A DNA stretch of 64,000 nucleotides. Origin: Microbulbifer elongatus (GTDB lineage: Bacteria; Pseudomonadota; Gammaproteobacteria; Pseudomonadales; Cellvibrionaceae). Positions within the stretch are counted from its first letter, which is position 1. Every line of letters starts with the position of its first letter. The stretch is taken from NCBI RefSeq assembly GCF_020524885.1, contig NZ_JAIVKJ010000002.1, positions 496,001 through 560,000 of the forward strand, read 5' to 3'. The position numbers and the translations under genes are program-made. Below are positions 1 through 10,279 of this stretch, one piece after another. The notes below the pieces were generated by a model that did no database searches, was not told where the DNA came from, and was given only the letters and a program-made list of their open reading frames with translations.

Positions 1-516
1 GTGGATGTGGTCAACCTCACCGACGCCAAGGCGCCGCGTGAAGTGCAGGACGCATTCGATGACGTCGTGCGCGCCCGCGAGGACGAGGTACGCCTGCAGA
101 ACGAAGCCCAGGCCTACTCCAATCAGGTAATCCCGGTGGCCCGCGGCTCTGCCCAGCGCATGATCGAGGAAGCGGAAGCCTACAAGTCCCGTGTAGTCGA
201 GAGTGCCCGCGGTGAAGCGGCGCGCTTCACTGCACTGCTGACGGAATTCCAGCAGGCGCCGGAAGTCACCCGTGAGCGGATGTATATCGATGCCGTGCAA
301 GAAGTGATGAGCAACACCTCCAAGGTGATGGTGGATGTCGAAGGCGGTAACAACATGATGTACCTGCCTCTCGACAAGCTGGCGGAAAACAGCGCGACCG
401 GCGCTGGCCAGCGCCAGCAGGTCTCTCCGCAGGTGATCGACGAGATTTCCCAGCGGGTGATCAACCAGCTTCGCACCGAAGTGAACAACGCTCGCCGCAG
501 CCGCGAAGTGCGATAA
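1..516 (+). CDS. hflK: HflK, C-terminal part (5' end outside window)
   Basis: The 3' part of hflK; the gene begins upstream of the window, so the GTG at base 1 is probably internal. HflK is a membrane-anchored SPFH/band-7 protein that forms a periplasmic complex with HflC around the FtsH protease and modulates its activity. The visible 171 residues are the helical, Ala/Glu/Arg-rich coiled-coil portion followed by the low-complexity tail typical of HflK. Only 11 bases separate its stop from hflC, so the two are surely cotranscribed. The assignment rests on composition and the hflC neighbour. Confidence 0.93.
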   Translation: MDVVNLTDAKAPREVQDAFDDVVRAREDEVRLQNEAQAYSNQVIPVARGSAQRMIEEAEAYKSRVVESARGEAARFTALLTEFQQAPEVTRERMYIDAVQEVMSNTSKVMVDVEGGNNMMYLPLDKLAENSATGAGQRQQVSPQVIDEISQRVINQLRTEVNNARRSREVR

Positions 517-527
517 GGAGAAGTGCA

Positions 528-1403
528 ATGAATAGTAACAAATCACTTTTTATTATTGCGCTGGTGCTGGTTGGCCTGCTGATCCTGTCCGGCAGCGCCT
601 TCGTAGTCAAAGAAACCGAAAAAGCCGTGCTGCTGCGCTTCGGTGAAGTGGTGCGCACCGATTACACGCCGGGGCTCTACTTCAAGATTCCACTGGTGCA
701 CGAACTGCGCAAGTTTGACGCGCGTATCCAGACCGTCGACTCCCAGCCGGTACGGATGCTGAACAGCGAAAACAAGTTCATGATGGTGGACTCCTACGCG
801 AAGTTCCGCATCTTCGACGTGGGTCGCTTCTATGTGGCGACCCGCGGTGACGAGCGCAACGCGGTGCGCCTGCTGGCTGAGCAGATCAACAACCGTCTGC
901 GTAACCAGTTCGGTGTGCGCGACCTGCACGAGGTAGTGAGCGGTCAGCGTGATGAGCTAATGGGGGAAATCACCAAGAACCTGAACGAGACCGCGCAAAC
1001 GGACCTCGGTGTGGAGATTGTCGACGTGCGCGTTAAGCGTATTGACCTGCCGCCGGAAGTATCTGAGTCCGTGTTCCAGCGGATGCGTGCCGGTCGTGAA
1101 CTGGAAGCGCGGGATCACCGTGCGAAAGGTCAGGAAGCCAGTGAGCGCATCCGCGCCAACGCGGATCGCCAGAAGGTGGTGATCGAGGCGGAAGCCTACC
1201 GCAAGGCAGAAGAGCTGCGCGGTGCCGGCGATGCCGAGGCGGCCAAGATCTACGCGCAGGCCTTTAGCAAGGACCCGGAGTTTTACCGCTTCTCGCGCAG
1301 CCTGACGGCCTACAAAGAGTCCTTCAAGAGCAAGAGCGATATGCTGTTGATGGAGCCCGATAGCCAGTTCTTCCGCTACCTGAAGGACCCTTCTGGCAAC
1401 TAG
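528..1403 (+). CDS. hflC: HflC, FtsH-modulating SPFH protein
   Basis: HflC is the partner of HflK in the membrane complex that regulates FtsH. The 291-residue protein has one N-terminal membrane segment (about residues 6-25), then the band-7/SPFH domain beginning with the conserved stretch VVKETEKAVLLRFGEV, and a charged helical region with many Ala, Glu and Arg (about 170-250). The start ATG has AAGGAGAA just upstream. It is directly downstream of hflK, and a strong terminator follows 60 bases after the stop. Length and order match the family. Confidence 0.97.
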   Translation: MNSNKSLFIIALVLVGLLILSGSAFVVKETEKAVLLRFGEVVRTDYTPGLYFKIPLVHELRKFDARIQTVDSQPVRMLNSENKFMMVDSYAKFRIFDVGRFYVATRGDERNAVRLLAEQINNRLRNQFGVRDLHEVVSGQRDELMGEITKNLNETAQTDLGVEIVDVRVKRIDLPPEVSESVFQRMRAGRELEARDHRAKGQEASERIRANADRQKVVIEAEAYRKAEELRGAGDAEAAKIYAQAFSKDPEFYRFSRSLTAYKESFKSKSDMLLMEPDSQFFRYLKDPSGN

Positions 1404-1405
1404 CG

Positions 1406-1449
1406 ACTATTTTGTGGCCACTGTGGTGGCCACACCCCCGCAAAATAGT
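1406..1449. other. inverted repeat after hflC
   Basis: ACTATTTTG at 1406-1414 is the exact reverse complement of CAAAATAGT at 1441-1449. Between them GTGGCCAC occurs twice (1414-1421 and 1426-1433), giving an inner hairpin. It lies between the hflC stop and the terminator and may extend or protect the 3' end of the mRNA; no function is proven. Confidence 0.5.
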
Positions 1450-1464
1450 GGTAAAATCCCCAAA

Positions 1465-1488
1465 ACCGGGCCGGCGCCCGGTTTTTTT
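1465..1488 (+). terminator. rho-independent terminator of hflK-hflC
   Basis: ACCGGGC (1465-1471), a 4-base loop and GCCCGGT (1476-1482) form a perfect GC-rich stem, followed by a run of T. A classic intrinsic terminator ending the hflK-hflC transcript before the DUF2065 gene. Confidence 0.85.
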
Positions 1489-1545
1489 GTGCCGGCCCAT
1501 TTTGTTGAATCTCTTGTGCACTGACGCGCTTTTGGAGCTGCCACC

Positions 1546-1731
1546 GTGTGGGACGAGCTGGTCCGGGCCCTGGCCCTGGTACTGATCATTGAAGGCATAC
1601 TGCCTTTTCTCTACCCCCGCCGCTGGCGCGCACTGGTGCAACAGCTGGCATCTGTGGATAATCGCAGCCTGCGCACCGCCGGGCTGGTATCCATGCTCGC
1701 CGGTACAGCCCTGCTGATGCTCTTTGGCTGA
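1546..1731 (+). CDS. DUF2065 (YjeT-type) small membrane protein
   Basis: A 61-residue protein of the DUF2065 family, usually found between hflC and hisZ or purA in gammaproteobacteria. Two hydrophobic helices (about residues 5-22 and 42-60) flank a short basic loop with the family-like YPRRWR sequence. The start is GTG. It follows the hflC terminator and precedes hisZ, so it may be cotranscribed with hisZ. Function unknown; identification rests on size, topology and position. Confidence 0.85.
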   Translation: MWDELVRALALVLIIEGILPFLYPRRWRALVQQLASVDNRSLRTAGLVSMLAGTALLMLFG

Positions 1732-1794
1732 TCTCCAGGACTGAGGTTCTCCCGGCCCATGCGGCCGCACTGTTAACTGTCGAACGCCCACACC

Positions 1795-2985
1795 ATGACC
1801 CAAGCCGAACGCTGGATGCTACCGGATGGCATCGCCGAGATTTTGCCTGCTGACGCCAAGCGGGTGGAAACCCTGCGCAGAAACCTGCTGGACCTCTATC
1901 ACCGCTGGGGCTACGAGCTAATTATTCCGCCGATGGTAGAGTTCGCGGACTCCCTGCTGATCGGCATGGGACGCGACGTGGACCTGAGCACATTCCGCGT
2001 GACGGATCAGTTGTCCGGACGCAGCCTGGGAATTCGCGCGGATATTACGCCGCAGGCGGCGCGTATCGACTCCCACAGTTTTCCCCGCAGCGGTGCCAAC
2101 CGCCTGTGCTATGCGGGCCAGGTGCTCTACACCCGTCCGCGTGCGCCCATGGGGCCGCGCGCACCGATCCAGATCGGTGCGGAGCTGTACGGCGTTGAGA
2201 GCCTGCAAGGGGACATCGAAGTCATCAGCCTGATGATCGAGACCCTGCGCGCTGCGGGTATTCGTGAGATTCATCTGGACCTGGGTCATGTGGCCATCTT
2301 CCGCAGTCTGGCCCGCGCCGCGGGACTCGATGAAGAGCAGAAGAGCGAATTGATTGCCCTGCTGCAGAGCAAGGCGGTGGCGGATATCGAGCGCTGGGTC
2401 GATGCCAATATCAGCTCTGCCGATGCCGCCAACTGGCTGCGCACGCTGCCGCGCCTGGCGGGAGGTACCGAGTGCCTGGTACGCGCACAGGAACTGTTCG
2501 CGAATGGGCCCGAAGCACTGAAGGGCGCGCTGGAGGAGCTGCAAAAAGTTGCCGACGCGGTCGCGCGCCGCTACCCGCAGGTAGCGCTGTTCTTTGACCT
2601 CGGCGAAATGCGCGGCTACGACTACGAGACCGGCCTGGTATTTGCCGCATATTCTCCAGGGCACGGCCAGGCACTGGCCAACGGCGGCCGCTACAACGGT
2701 ATCGGCGCTGTATTTGGGCGCGACCGGGCCGCCACCGGTTTCAGTACCGACCTCGCAGCCATCAATGCCCTCGGCGGCAACGGTGACCGCGAAGCCGGTG
2801 CGATTCTGGCACCCGCCAGTGACTGCGAGCAGCTGTGGCAGACCGCCGAGTCTCTGCGCGCCGAAGGCGAAGTGGTCATCAGCCTGATGGGCGACGCCGG
2901 CAGCGATGACAGCGAGACGTTGGCACGCTGTGACCGCGAACTGGTAAAGGAAGGCGCCGGCTGGGTGGTGAAGCCCCGCTCGTAA
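1795..2985 (+). CDS. hisZ: ATP phosphoribosyltransferase regulatory subunit HisZ
   Basis: HisZ is a catalytically inactive histidyl-tRNA synthetase paralogue that binds short-form HisG and makes it active and histidine-sensitive in the first step of histidine synthesis. The 396 residues show the class II synthetase-like core: an N-terminal motif with WMLPDGIAEILP, a motif-2-like RLCYAGQVLYTRPR stretch (about residues 103-116), and a late glycine-rich GGRYNGIGAVFGRD segment. Length fits HisZ and the C-terminal anticodon-binding domain of true HisRS is absent. Directly upstream of purA, as in many pseudomonads and relatives. No strong ribosome site is seen, but the ATG context fits the family start. 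Confidence 0.95.
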   Translation: MTQAERWMLPDGIAEILPADAKRVETLRRNLLDLYHRWGYELIIPPMVEFADSLLIGMGRDVDLSTFRVTDQLSGRSLGIRADITPQAARIDSHSFPRSGANRLCYAGQVLYTRPRAPMGPRAPIQIGAELYGVESLQGDIEVISLMIETLRAAGIREIHLDLGHVAIFRSLARAAGLDEEQKSELIALLQSKAVADIERWVDANISSADAANWLRTLPRLAGGTECLVRAQELFANGPEALKGALEELQKVADAVARRYPQVALFFDLGEMRGYDYETGLVFAAYSPGHGQALANGGRYNGIGAVFGRDRAATGFSTDLAAINALGGNGDREAGAILAPASDCEQLWQTAESLRAEGEVVISLMGDAGSDDSETLARCDRELVKEGAGWVVKPRS

Positions 2986-3078
2986 ACCCTAAGCTTTGCT
3001 ATTGGCCTCTGGCCAGTTGAACCGATTTCTAGGCCGCACGACGGGCGCGGCCGCTCCTTCTTTCCGCCCGTCTACTGA

Positions 3079-4425
<1,347 letters not shown>

Positions 4426-4451
4426 ACGCACCGCTGTTGATACATTCCCCC

Positions 4452-4478
4452 GGGAACCGCCGCTCAGCGGTGGTTCCC
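4452..4478 (+). terminator. hairpin after purA (possible terminator)
   Basis: GGGAACCGCCGC and GCGGTGGTTCCC form a 12-base-pair stem (one G-U pair) around a TCA loop. No T run follows, so it may be a weak or Rho-assisted 3' end rather than an intrinsic terminator. Confidence 0.4.
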
Positions 4479-4632
4479 GCTCCAGGCCCTGCCGCCTATT
4501 GCGCAAGTACCCCCCAAGTACCCGGTGATCTTCGCGCCCAATTCCCCTTTCTGTTGAATGGTTCTCCCGTCCCGTTCCTATACTCGATCCATTTCTGTTA
4601 CCCACAACAAATGATAAATCGAGGAAGGGCGC

Positions 4633-6033
4633 ATGGGCCTCTGGAAGCCGGATCCATCTTTCTACCCATCGGCAAAGATGGCAATGCAGGCGCCGCCTGA
4701 GCGCCACGCCTATGTGGCAGCACTGAACTACGGGCGTAATGATCAACCGGACGGGATCTGCGTGGTGGACCTCGATCCAGACTCCGCCAGCTATGGCACC
4801 GTTCTGACTACGCTGGAACTCCCCAATGTGGGGGACGAGTTGCACCACTTTGGCTGGAATGCCTGCAGCTCTGCCCTGTGCCCGTTTGCGCCACACCCAC
4901 ACCTCGAGCGCCGCTATCTTGTGGTTCCGGGGATTCGCAGTTCCCGCCTGTACATCGTCGACACCAAACCCGATCCCACCAAGCCGCACATCGCAAAAAT
5001 TATCGAGCCCGAGGAGGTGATCGAAAAATCCGGCTACAGTCGGCCGCACACGGTGCACTGCGGGCCGGATGCGATTTATGTCAGTGCCATGGGTTCTACG
5101 GATGAAGACGGTCCCGGCGGAATATTTATGCTCGATCACTTCAGTTTCGAGGTGAAAGGGCCGTGGGAAATCGATCGCGGGGACCAGGAGTTGGCGTATG
5201 ACTTCTGGTGGCACCTGGCCGAAGATGTGCTGGTTAGCAGCGAGTGGGCCAAGCCGCACCAGTTTGAAAATGGACTGGTGCCGGAAGACCTGCTGGCCAA
5301 CAAATACGGCCACCGTCTGCATTTCTGGGATCTGCGCAAGCGCAAGCGGGTTCAGACCATTGACCTGGGTGCCCAACACCAGATGGTGCTTGAATTGCGA
5401 CCGGCTCACGACCCGCGCAAGACCTATGGATTCGCGGGTGTCGTCATCAGTACCGCCGATCTCTCCGCATCCATCTGGCTGTGGCAGCGCAGCGACAAAG
5501 ACGGGCAGTGGACCATGGACAAGGTCATCACCATCCCTGCGGTACCTGCGGAGGAAAGCGCGCTGCCCCCGGCGCTGAAACCTTTTGGCGCGGTGCCGCC
5601 CTTGGTCAGTGACATCGACCTCTCCCTGGATGATCGCTTTCTCTATGTTTCCTGCTGGGGCACCGGTGAGCTGCACCAATACGACGTCTCCGATCCCCTC
5701 AACCCGAAACTTGCAGGAAAAGTGGCCATTGGTGGCATCGTCAACAAAGCGCCCCATCCCAAATCGGATGGGCCACTGCTTGGCGGGCCGCAGATGGTGG
5801 AGATCAGCCGCGACGGCAAGCGTGTGTATTTCACCAACTCCCTCTACAGCACCTGGGACGACCAGTTTTATCCGGAGAAGATGGGGGGCTGGATGGTGAA
5901 GGTAAACGTCCAGCCGGACGGCGGCATGGCGTTGGACCCCGGCTTTTTTGTAGATTTTGGCGATACCCGGGTACATCAGATTCGCCTTGAAGGGGGCGAC
6001 TCCTCCACCGATTCCTTCTGTTACCCGTCATGA
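4633..6033 (+). CDS. selenium-binding protein 56 family / methanethiol oxidase-like
   Basis: A 466-residue member of the SBP56 family. Bacterial members include MtoX, a copper-dependent methanethiol oxidase converting methanethiol to formaldehyde, H2S and H2O2. Family stretches are visible: DELHHFGWNACSS (about 75-87), a His-rich SRPHTVHCGPDA segment (about 137-148), FWWHLAEDVLVSSEWA (about 190-205), DIDLSLDDRFLYVSCWGTGE, and the C-terminal DTRVHQIRLEGGDSSTDSFCYPS region. The ATG is preceded by GAGGAAGGG. There is no obvious export signal at this start, whereas characterised MtoX is periplasmic, so the exact substrate is inferred. The downstream permease gene overlaps or abuts its stop. Confidence 0.88.
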   Translation: MGLWKPDPSFYPSAKMAMQAPPERHAYVAALNYGRNDQPDGICVVDLDPDSASYGTVLTTLELPNVGDELHHFGWNACSSALCPFAPHPHLERRYLVVPGIRSSRLYIVDTKPDPTKPHIAKIIEPEEVIEKSGYSRPHTVHCGPDAIYVSAMGSTDEDGPGGIFMLDHFSFEVKGPWEIDRGDQELAYDFWWHLAEDVLVSSEWAKPHQFENGLVPEDLLANKYGHRLHFWDLRKRKRVQTIDLGAQHQMVLELRPAHDPRKTYGFAGVVISTADLSASIWLWQRSDKDGQWTMDKVITIPAVPAEESALPPALKPFGAVPPLVSDIDLSLDDRFLYVSCWGTGELHQYDVSDPLNPKLAGKVAIGGIVNKAPHPKSDGPLLGGPQMVEISRDGKRVYFTNSLYSTWDDQFYPEKMGGWMVKVNVQPDGGMALDPGFFVDFGDTRVHQIRLEGGDSSTDSFCYPS

Positions 6034-6049
6034 ATCTGTGGGTCAGGAT

Positions 6050-6703
6050 GTGATTGTCTCCATCGTCCCCTGGCTGGCCATGCTGGGGTTCGGCGCCTTT
6101 CATGGTCTCAATCCCGGCATGGGCTGGCTGTTCGCCCTGTCCCTGGGGTTGCAGCAGCAACGTGAGCGGGTGATCTGGCTGTCTCTACTGCCTATCGCCG
6201 CCGGCCACGCGCTAGCGATCGCGCTGGCGGCGATGCTCGTTCTGTTCGGTACAAAAGTCATTTCCCTGCCCGCGCTGCAGTGGCTGACGGCGGGGTTGCT
6301 GCTCGCCTTTGGCCTGTACAAGCTTTTCAATTACTACCGTCACCCGCGCTGGGTCGGGATGAAGGTTGGGCTGGGGGATCTGTTCCTGTGGTCCTTCCTG
6401 ATGGCAACGGCCCACGGCGCCGGCCTGATGGTGCTGCCTGCACTGATCGGCGTCGCCGGAGGCGATGTCGGGCATGCCGGACACGGCGAGCACGCGTCAC
6501 ATCTCGGGGCGAGTGGAGTGAATATGTTGCTGGCCGTAATCCTGCATACCGGTGCCATGTTGCTGGTGATGGGGGGCACCGCGTGGATCGTTTATCGGAA
6601 GTTCGGACTGGCCATCCTGCGCCGGCACTGGATCAACTTCGACCTCATCTGGGCTATTGCCCTTCTGATTGCCGCCGCCGTTGCTGCAATGATGGCCCTG
6701 TGA
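6050..6703 (+). CDS. HupE/UreJ-like or NiCoT-like polytopic membrane protein
   Basis: A small polytopic membrane protein of about 217 residues with six or so hydrophobic helices. It has a His/Gly motif in the first helix (GFGAFHGLNPGMGW), and later HGAGLMVLP and a His-rich loop (GHAGHGEHASH), features of metal permease-like families. The reading frame is open from an ATG at 5957 inside the SBP56 gene; in-frame GTG codons at 6038 and 6050 lie just past the SBP56 stop and are more likely starts. Translational coupling with the SBP56 gene is likely. Metal transport is a guess from His content. Confidence 0.72.
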   Translation: MIVSIVPWLAMLGFGAFHGLNPGMGWLFALSLGLQQQRERVIWLSLLPIAAGHALAIALAAMLVLFGTKVISLPALQWLTAGLLLAFGLYKLFNYYRHPRWVGMKVGLGDLFLWSFLMATAHGAGLMVLPALIGVAGGDVGHAGHGEHASHLGASGVNMLLAVILHTGAMLLVMGGTAWIVYRKFGLAILRRHWINFDLIWAIALLIAAAVAAMMAL

Positions 6704-6871
6704 CCTTCTGCGGGTGGTGGTGAGGGGTGCAGTAAGCTGAATGGATGGTCTCAGAATTCGCTTGCACTGTCGCCGCTTCCTGTTGAAGATTAGACCGGAT
6801 TTAATTAAATAGTCATTTTTTATTGCGATATTGCTTGGGACCACATTCGGTCGTCCCGGAGGTCCAGTTTC

Positions 6872-7531
6872 ATGTCTACCACCCTTAACGCGGGCCGTTA
6901 CAGCTTCGCCGAAGAGATCGCCAACAGTGTCACCCATGGTATTGGTGCATTGCTGGCTATTGCCGGCCTGGGCGTTCTGTGTGGCTTTGCCGCCCTGCGT
7001 GGTGATGTCTGGCATATCGTCAGCAGCAGCATCTACGCCGCTACCCTGATTCTGTGTTTTTCCGCGTCGACGCTGTATCACAGCATCACCCATATGGGTG
7101 CCAAGCAGGTGCTGCGCACCATAGACCACGCTTCCATCTTCCTGTTGATAGCCGGTACTTACACGCCGTTTACCCTGGTGACCCTGCGCGGGCCCTGGGG
7201 ATGGTCGATCTTTGGCGTAATCTGGGGATTGGCGCTACTGGGACTGATTATTCAGTTCACCCCGCTGAAAAAGATCCGCGCCCTGTCGATCACCCTCAGC
7301 GCTTTGATGGGCTGGGTGGTCATTGCGGCGATCAAGCCGTTAATGGATAACCTCGCCCCCGGCGGTCTCTGGCTGCTTGTGTTGGGGGGGCTGTGTTACA
7401 CCGGAGGTATTGGTTTCTACCTCTGGCGCAGTCTGCGCTTCCATCACGCCATCTGGCATCTGTTTGTACTGGCTGGCGGAGTACTGCACTTTTTTGCAAT
7501 TCTGTTTTACGTCATTCCGCCCGCGAGCTGA
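6872..7531 (+). CDS. trhA: hemolysin III / PAQR-family membrane protein TrhA
   Basis: A 219-residue seven-helix protein of the HlyIII/PAQR family; bacterial TrhA is linked to membrane-energy and lipid homeostasis rather than proven haemolysis. Family marks are present: EEIANSVTHGIGA near the N terminus, the helix ending SASTLYHS, IDHASIFLLIAGTYTPF (about 85-101), and the C-terminal HHAIWHLFVLAGGVLHFFAI with the paired His thought to bind metal. GGAGG at about 6857-6862 supports the ATG. It appears to be a single-gene unit. Confidence 0.92.
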   Translation: MSTTLNAGRYSFAEEIANSVTHGIGALLAIAGLGVLCGFAALRGDVWHIVSSSIYAATLILCFSASTLYHSITHMGAKQVLRTIDHASIFLLIAGTYTPFTLVTLRGPWGWSIFGVIWGLALLGLIIQFTPLKKIRALSITLSALMGWVVIAAIKPLMDNLAPGGLWLLVLGGLCYTGGIGFYLWRSLRFHHAIWHLFVLAGGVLHFFAILFYVIPPAS

Positions 7532-7747
7532 CCTGCGAGCCGGATAGCCAGGCTGCGGTGGCAGCGCTCCGCCAGGAAATGCCAGCACCGTCTGCGAGGT
7601 TGATTGGCATTCCGTTGAAAAGAGCCCTCGGCACGTAGAATATAGTGTCGGGCCAGTCACAACCTGGGTGACTGGCACCAATCCTCCCTTTCCGTTACCT
7701 GTCATACGTTCTACCCTTGTGCGAGCTGTTATTGCCAAGGAGCTGTT

Positions 7748-8974
7748 ATGGGCCAGGTTGCCTCTACCCCGGTGCGTCGTGCCGGCTTTGTTTCCATCCT
7801 GTTTGCTTTTTTATGTGCGCTGCCACTGGTGGCGGCTGCTGCCGCGGACCCGGGGTTTGAAAAGTGGAAGAAAGAGTTCCGCAAAACCGCCATGAAAGAG
7901 GGGATTACCGCGGAAACCTTCGATCGCGCATTCAAGGGCATCGATTCTCCGGATCAGTGGGTGCTGGACAAGGCGAGCTATCAGCCGGAGTTCAAGGCGC
8001 CGGCATGGCAGTATTTTGATAACCGTATTACCAAGTACGCGGTACAGCGCGGCCGCGCGAAGAAAAAAGAGCTGCAGCCGTGGCTGGATAAAATTGAAAA
8101 GCAGTCCGGGGTGAACCCGAATATTCTGTTGGCGATCTGGTCGATGGAGTCGAGCTTCGGCGCGATTCTGGATAACAAGACGGTAATGCGCAGCGTAATC
8201 CGCTCCCTGGCGACACTGGCATATGCGGATCCGAAGCGCGGCAAATTTGGTCGCAGCCAGTTGCTGGCGGCACTGAAAATTCTGCAGAGCGGCGATATCG
8301 ACGAGAGCCACCTGACCGGTTCCTGGGCGGGTGCCATGGGCCACACCCAGTTTATTCCCACCAGCTACCAGGCGTACGCGGTGGATATGGATGGTGACGG
8401 CAAGCGGGATATCTGGAATTCGGTACCGGATGCCCTGGCGACGGCGGCCAATCTATTGAAGAAGAATGGCTGGCGCTCTGGGGAGACCTGGGGTTATGAG
8501 GTGACAATTCCGGATCGCAAGTTGCCGGCGGGCAAGTTGAAGATTTCGGAGTGGGAGAAGCTGGGTGTTAAACGGGTCGGTGGCAAATCCTTCCCGCGAC
8601 CGGATGATATCGCGGAGCTTAAGGTACCGGCCGGGCGCAAGGGGCCAGCGTTTTTAATGTTGAAGAATTTCTTTGTGATCAAGCGCTACAACAATTCGGA
8701 TCGCTATGCCGCAGCGGTGGGTATTCTGGCGGACCAGATTGGTGGTGCGGCGCCGCTGACCAAAGACTGGAAGCGTCCATTCACCAAGCTGGATCAGGAT
8801 GAAGTGATCGAGTTGCAGACCAAACTGAAGGAGAAGGGATTCTACGACGGTGAGATCGACGGCAAGGCCGGCGGCGGCACTCGTAAGGCCATTCTGAAGT
8901 TTGAAGAAGAGGCCGGGGTTGAGCTGCAGGGCTTTCCTAGTAAGGAAGTTTTGGAGCTCCTTCGTAAGCAGTAA
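7748..8974 (+). CDS. MltB-type lytic murein transglycosylase with C-terminal peptidoglycan-binding domain
   Basis: An exported lytic transglycosylase that cleaves the MurNAc-GlcNAc bond of peptidoglycan. The 408 residues comprise a signal peptide (about 1-32, ending in an alanine run), the MltB/SltB catalytic domain with the ESSFG motif (catalytic Glu about residue 136) and the GSWAGAMGHTQFIPTSY block, and a C-terminal PG_binding_1 domain (about 345-405; DEVIELQTKLKEKGFYDGEIDGKAG). AAGGAGC precedes the ATG. No lipobox is seen, so it is probably periplasmic and soluble, like the SltB relatives of pseudomonads. Confidence 0.93.
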   Translation: MGQVASTPVRRAGFVSILFAFLCALPLVAAAAADPGFEKWKKEFRKTAMKEGITAETFDRAFKGIDSPDQWVLDKASYQPEFKAPAWQYFDNRITKYAVQRGRAKKKELQPWLDKIEKQSGVNPNILLAIWSMESSFGAILDNKTVMRSVIRSLATLAYADPKRGKFGRSQLLAALKILQSGDIDESHLTGSWAGAMGHTQFIPTSYQAYAVDMDGDGKRDIWNSVPDALATAANLLKKNGWRSGETWGYEVTIPDRKLPAGKLKISEWEKLGVKRVGGKSFPRPDDIAELKVPAGRKGPAFLMLKNFFVIKRYNNSDRYAAAVGILADQIGGAAPLTKDWKRPFTKLDQDEVIELQTKLKEKGFYDGEIDGKAGGGTRKAILKFEEEAGVELQGFPSKEVLELLRKQ

Positions 8975-8993
8975 CGTTTTTTAGGTCTTAGGT

Positions 8994-9014
8994 GGCGGGC
9001 GCCCAGCGCCCGCC
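8994..9014. terminator. hairpin between convergent genes
   Basis: GGCGGGCGC and GCGCCCGCC form a perfect 9-base-pair stem with a CCA loop between the transglycosylase and the convergent M14 gene. It lacks a tight T run on either side, so it is a probable but unproven terminator. Confidence 0.45.
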
Positions 9015-9048
9015 CTTCACGTCTAAGGCAATAAATTTGTAAGCCGCA

Positions 9049-10065
9049 CTAGAAATTTTCCTCGGGCAGCAACGAATCCTGCAATAACTCCAGATTTTCC
9101 AGCACCTCATTCGGCTCCTGGAAGTACGCCACGTGGTACATCGCCTCTCCCTCCTGTACCAGAGGGATATTCTGTTTGCCGATAATAATGCCATCGGCAC
9201 CCGCCAATACCTTGTCCAGTTCGTTGCCGTACAGGTCGGCAATGGTGGCGAGGACCTCTCCTTTCTTCACGTGATCCCCAAGCTGCCGTTTGTGGTTGAC
9301 GATGCCGCTGTCACCGGCACGCAGCCAGCCGCTGCGTCGGGCAACAAAAGGCTCGATGCCCTGGCGTCCTTTTTTGGGGGGCAGCATGTCGAGTTTGCGC
9401 ATGACGTTGAGTACGCCGCGCACGCCAGCGCGAATACACAGTTCGTCGAAGCGCAGGGCTTCACCGGCTTCGTACAGCAGGATACGTACACCGAGGTCCG
9501 CAGCGGCCTGGCGCAGGGAGCCGTCGCGCAAGGTCGCATTTAAGAGCACCGGCACGCCGAAAGCGGAGGCCATGTCTCGGGTTTGCTGATCGTCGAGGTT
9601 GGCGCGGATCTGGGGCAGGTTGCTGCGATGGAGGGCACCGGTGTGCAGGTCGATCCCGTAGTCGCATTTGGCGACAACCTCTTCGAGGAATACGTGGGCC
9701 ATGCGTGCGGCGAGGGAGCCACGTGCGGAGCCGGGGAAGGAGCGGTTCAGGTCGCGGCGGTCCGGCAGATAGCGGGACTGCTGCAGTACGCCGTAGACGT
9801 TGACCACTGGCACAGCGATCAGGGTGCCACGCAGGGATTTGAGCGCTTTACTGTTGATCAGGCGGCTAATGATTTCTACACCGTTCAGTTCGTCGCCGTG
9901 GATGGCGGCGCAGACGAACATAGTGGGGCCGGGCTTTTTGCCACGGTGCACATACACCGGGATGGCCATTTCGGTGTCGGTGTAGAGGCGCACGATGGGT
10001 AATTCGATCTTGCGGGTTTCGCCCCGGGCCACGTTGACGCCGGCGATCTCGAAGGGCTCTTGCAT
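9049..10065 (-). CDS. succinylglutamate desuccinylase/aspartoacylase-family M14 protein
   Basis: A 338-residue member of the AstE/aspartoacylase branch of the M14 zinc carboxypeptidase fold. The zinc site is visible as CAAIHGDELNGVEI (His and Glu about residues 54-57) and IDLHTGA (His about residue 138), with NRSFPGS between. The C-terminal third (about 250-310) resembles a short biotinyl/lipoyl-like beta domain (GDHVKKGEVLATIADLYGNE), common in this subfamily. It probably cleaves an N-acyl amino acid or related amide; substrate unknown. It is divergent from the MFS gene. Confidence 0.88.
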   Translation of the reverse strand: MQEPFEIAGVNVARGETRKIELPIVRLYTDTEMAIPVYVHRGKKPGPTMFVCAAIHGDELNGVEIISRLINSKALKSLRGTLIAVPVVNVYGVLQQSRYLPDRRDLNRSFPGSARGSLAARMAHVFLEEVVAKCDYGIDLHTGALHRSNLPQIRANLDDQQTRDMASAFGVPVLLNATLRDGSLRQAAADLGVRILLYEAGEALRFDELCIRAGVRGVLNVMRKLDMLPPKKGRQGIEPFVARRSGWLRAGDSGIVNHKRQLGDHVKKGEVLATIADLYGNELDKVLAGADGIIIGKQNIPLVQEGEAMYHVAYFQEPNEVLENLELLQDSLLPEENF

Positions 10066-10279
10066 GAAATAGGCTTTGGAAAATTGAGTTGTTCGCTATT
10101 GTAGATGTGACGCAGTGACTCAGGGAAGTCGGTTTTCGTGGTGACATCGAGGGCTTGGACTGGCAATGAGGGCTGTTAGAATCGAGGGAGTGTTCGGGCA
10201 GAGAGGTCCGGCGGTACGATTCACCGGATTTTCCGGACAACCGGAACTCGAGAAGTTATCGAGAAGTCACCAGGAAGTT

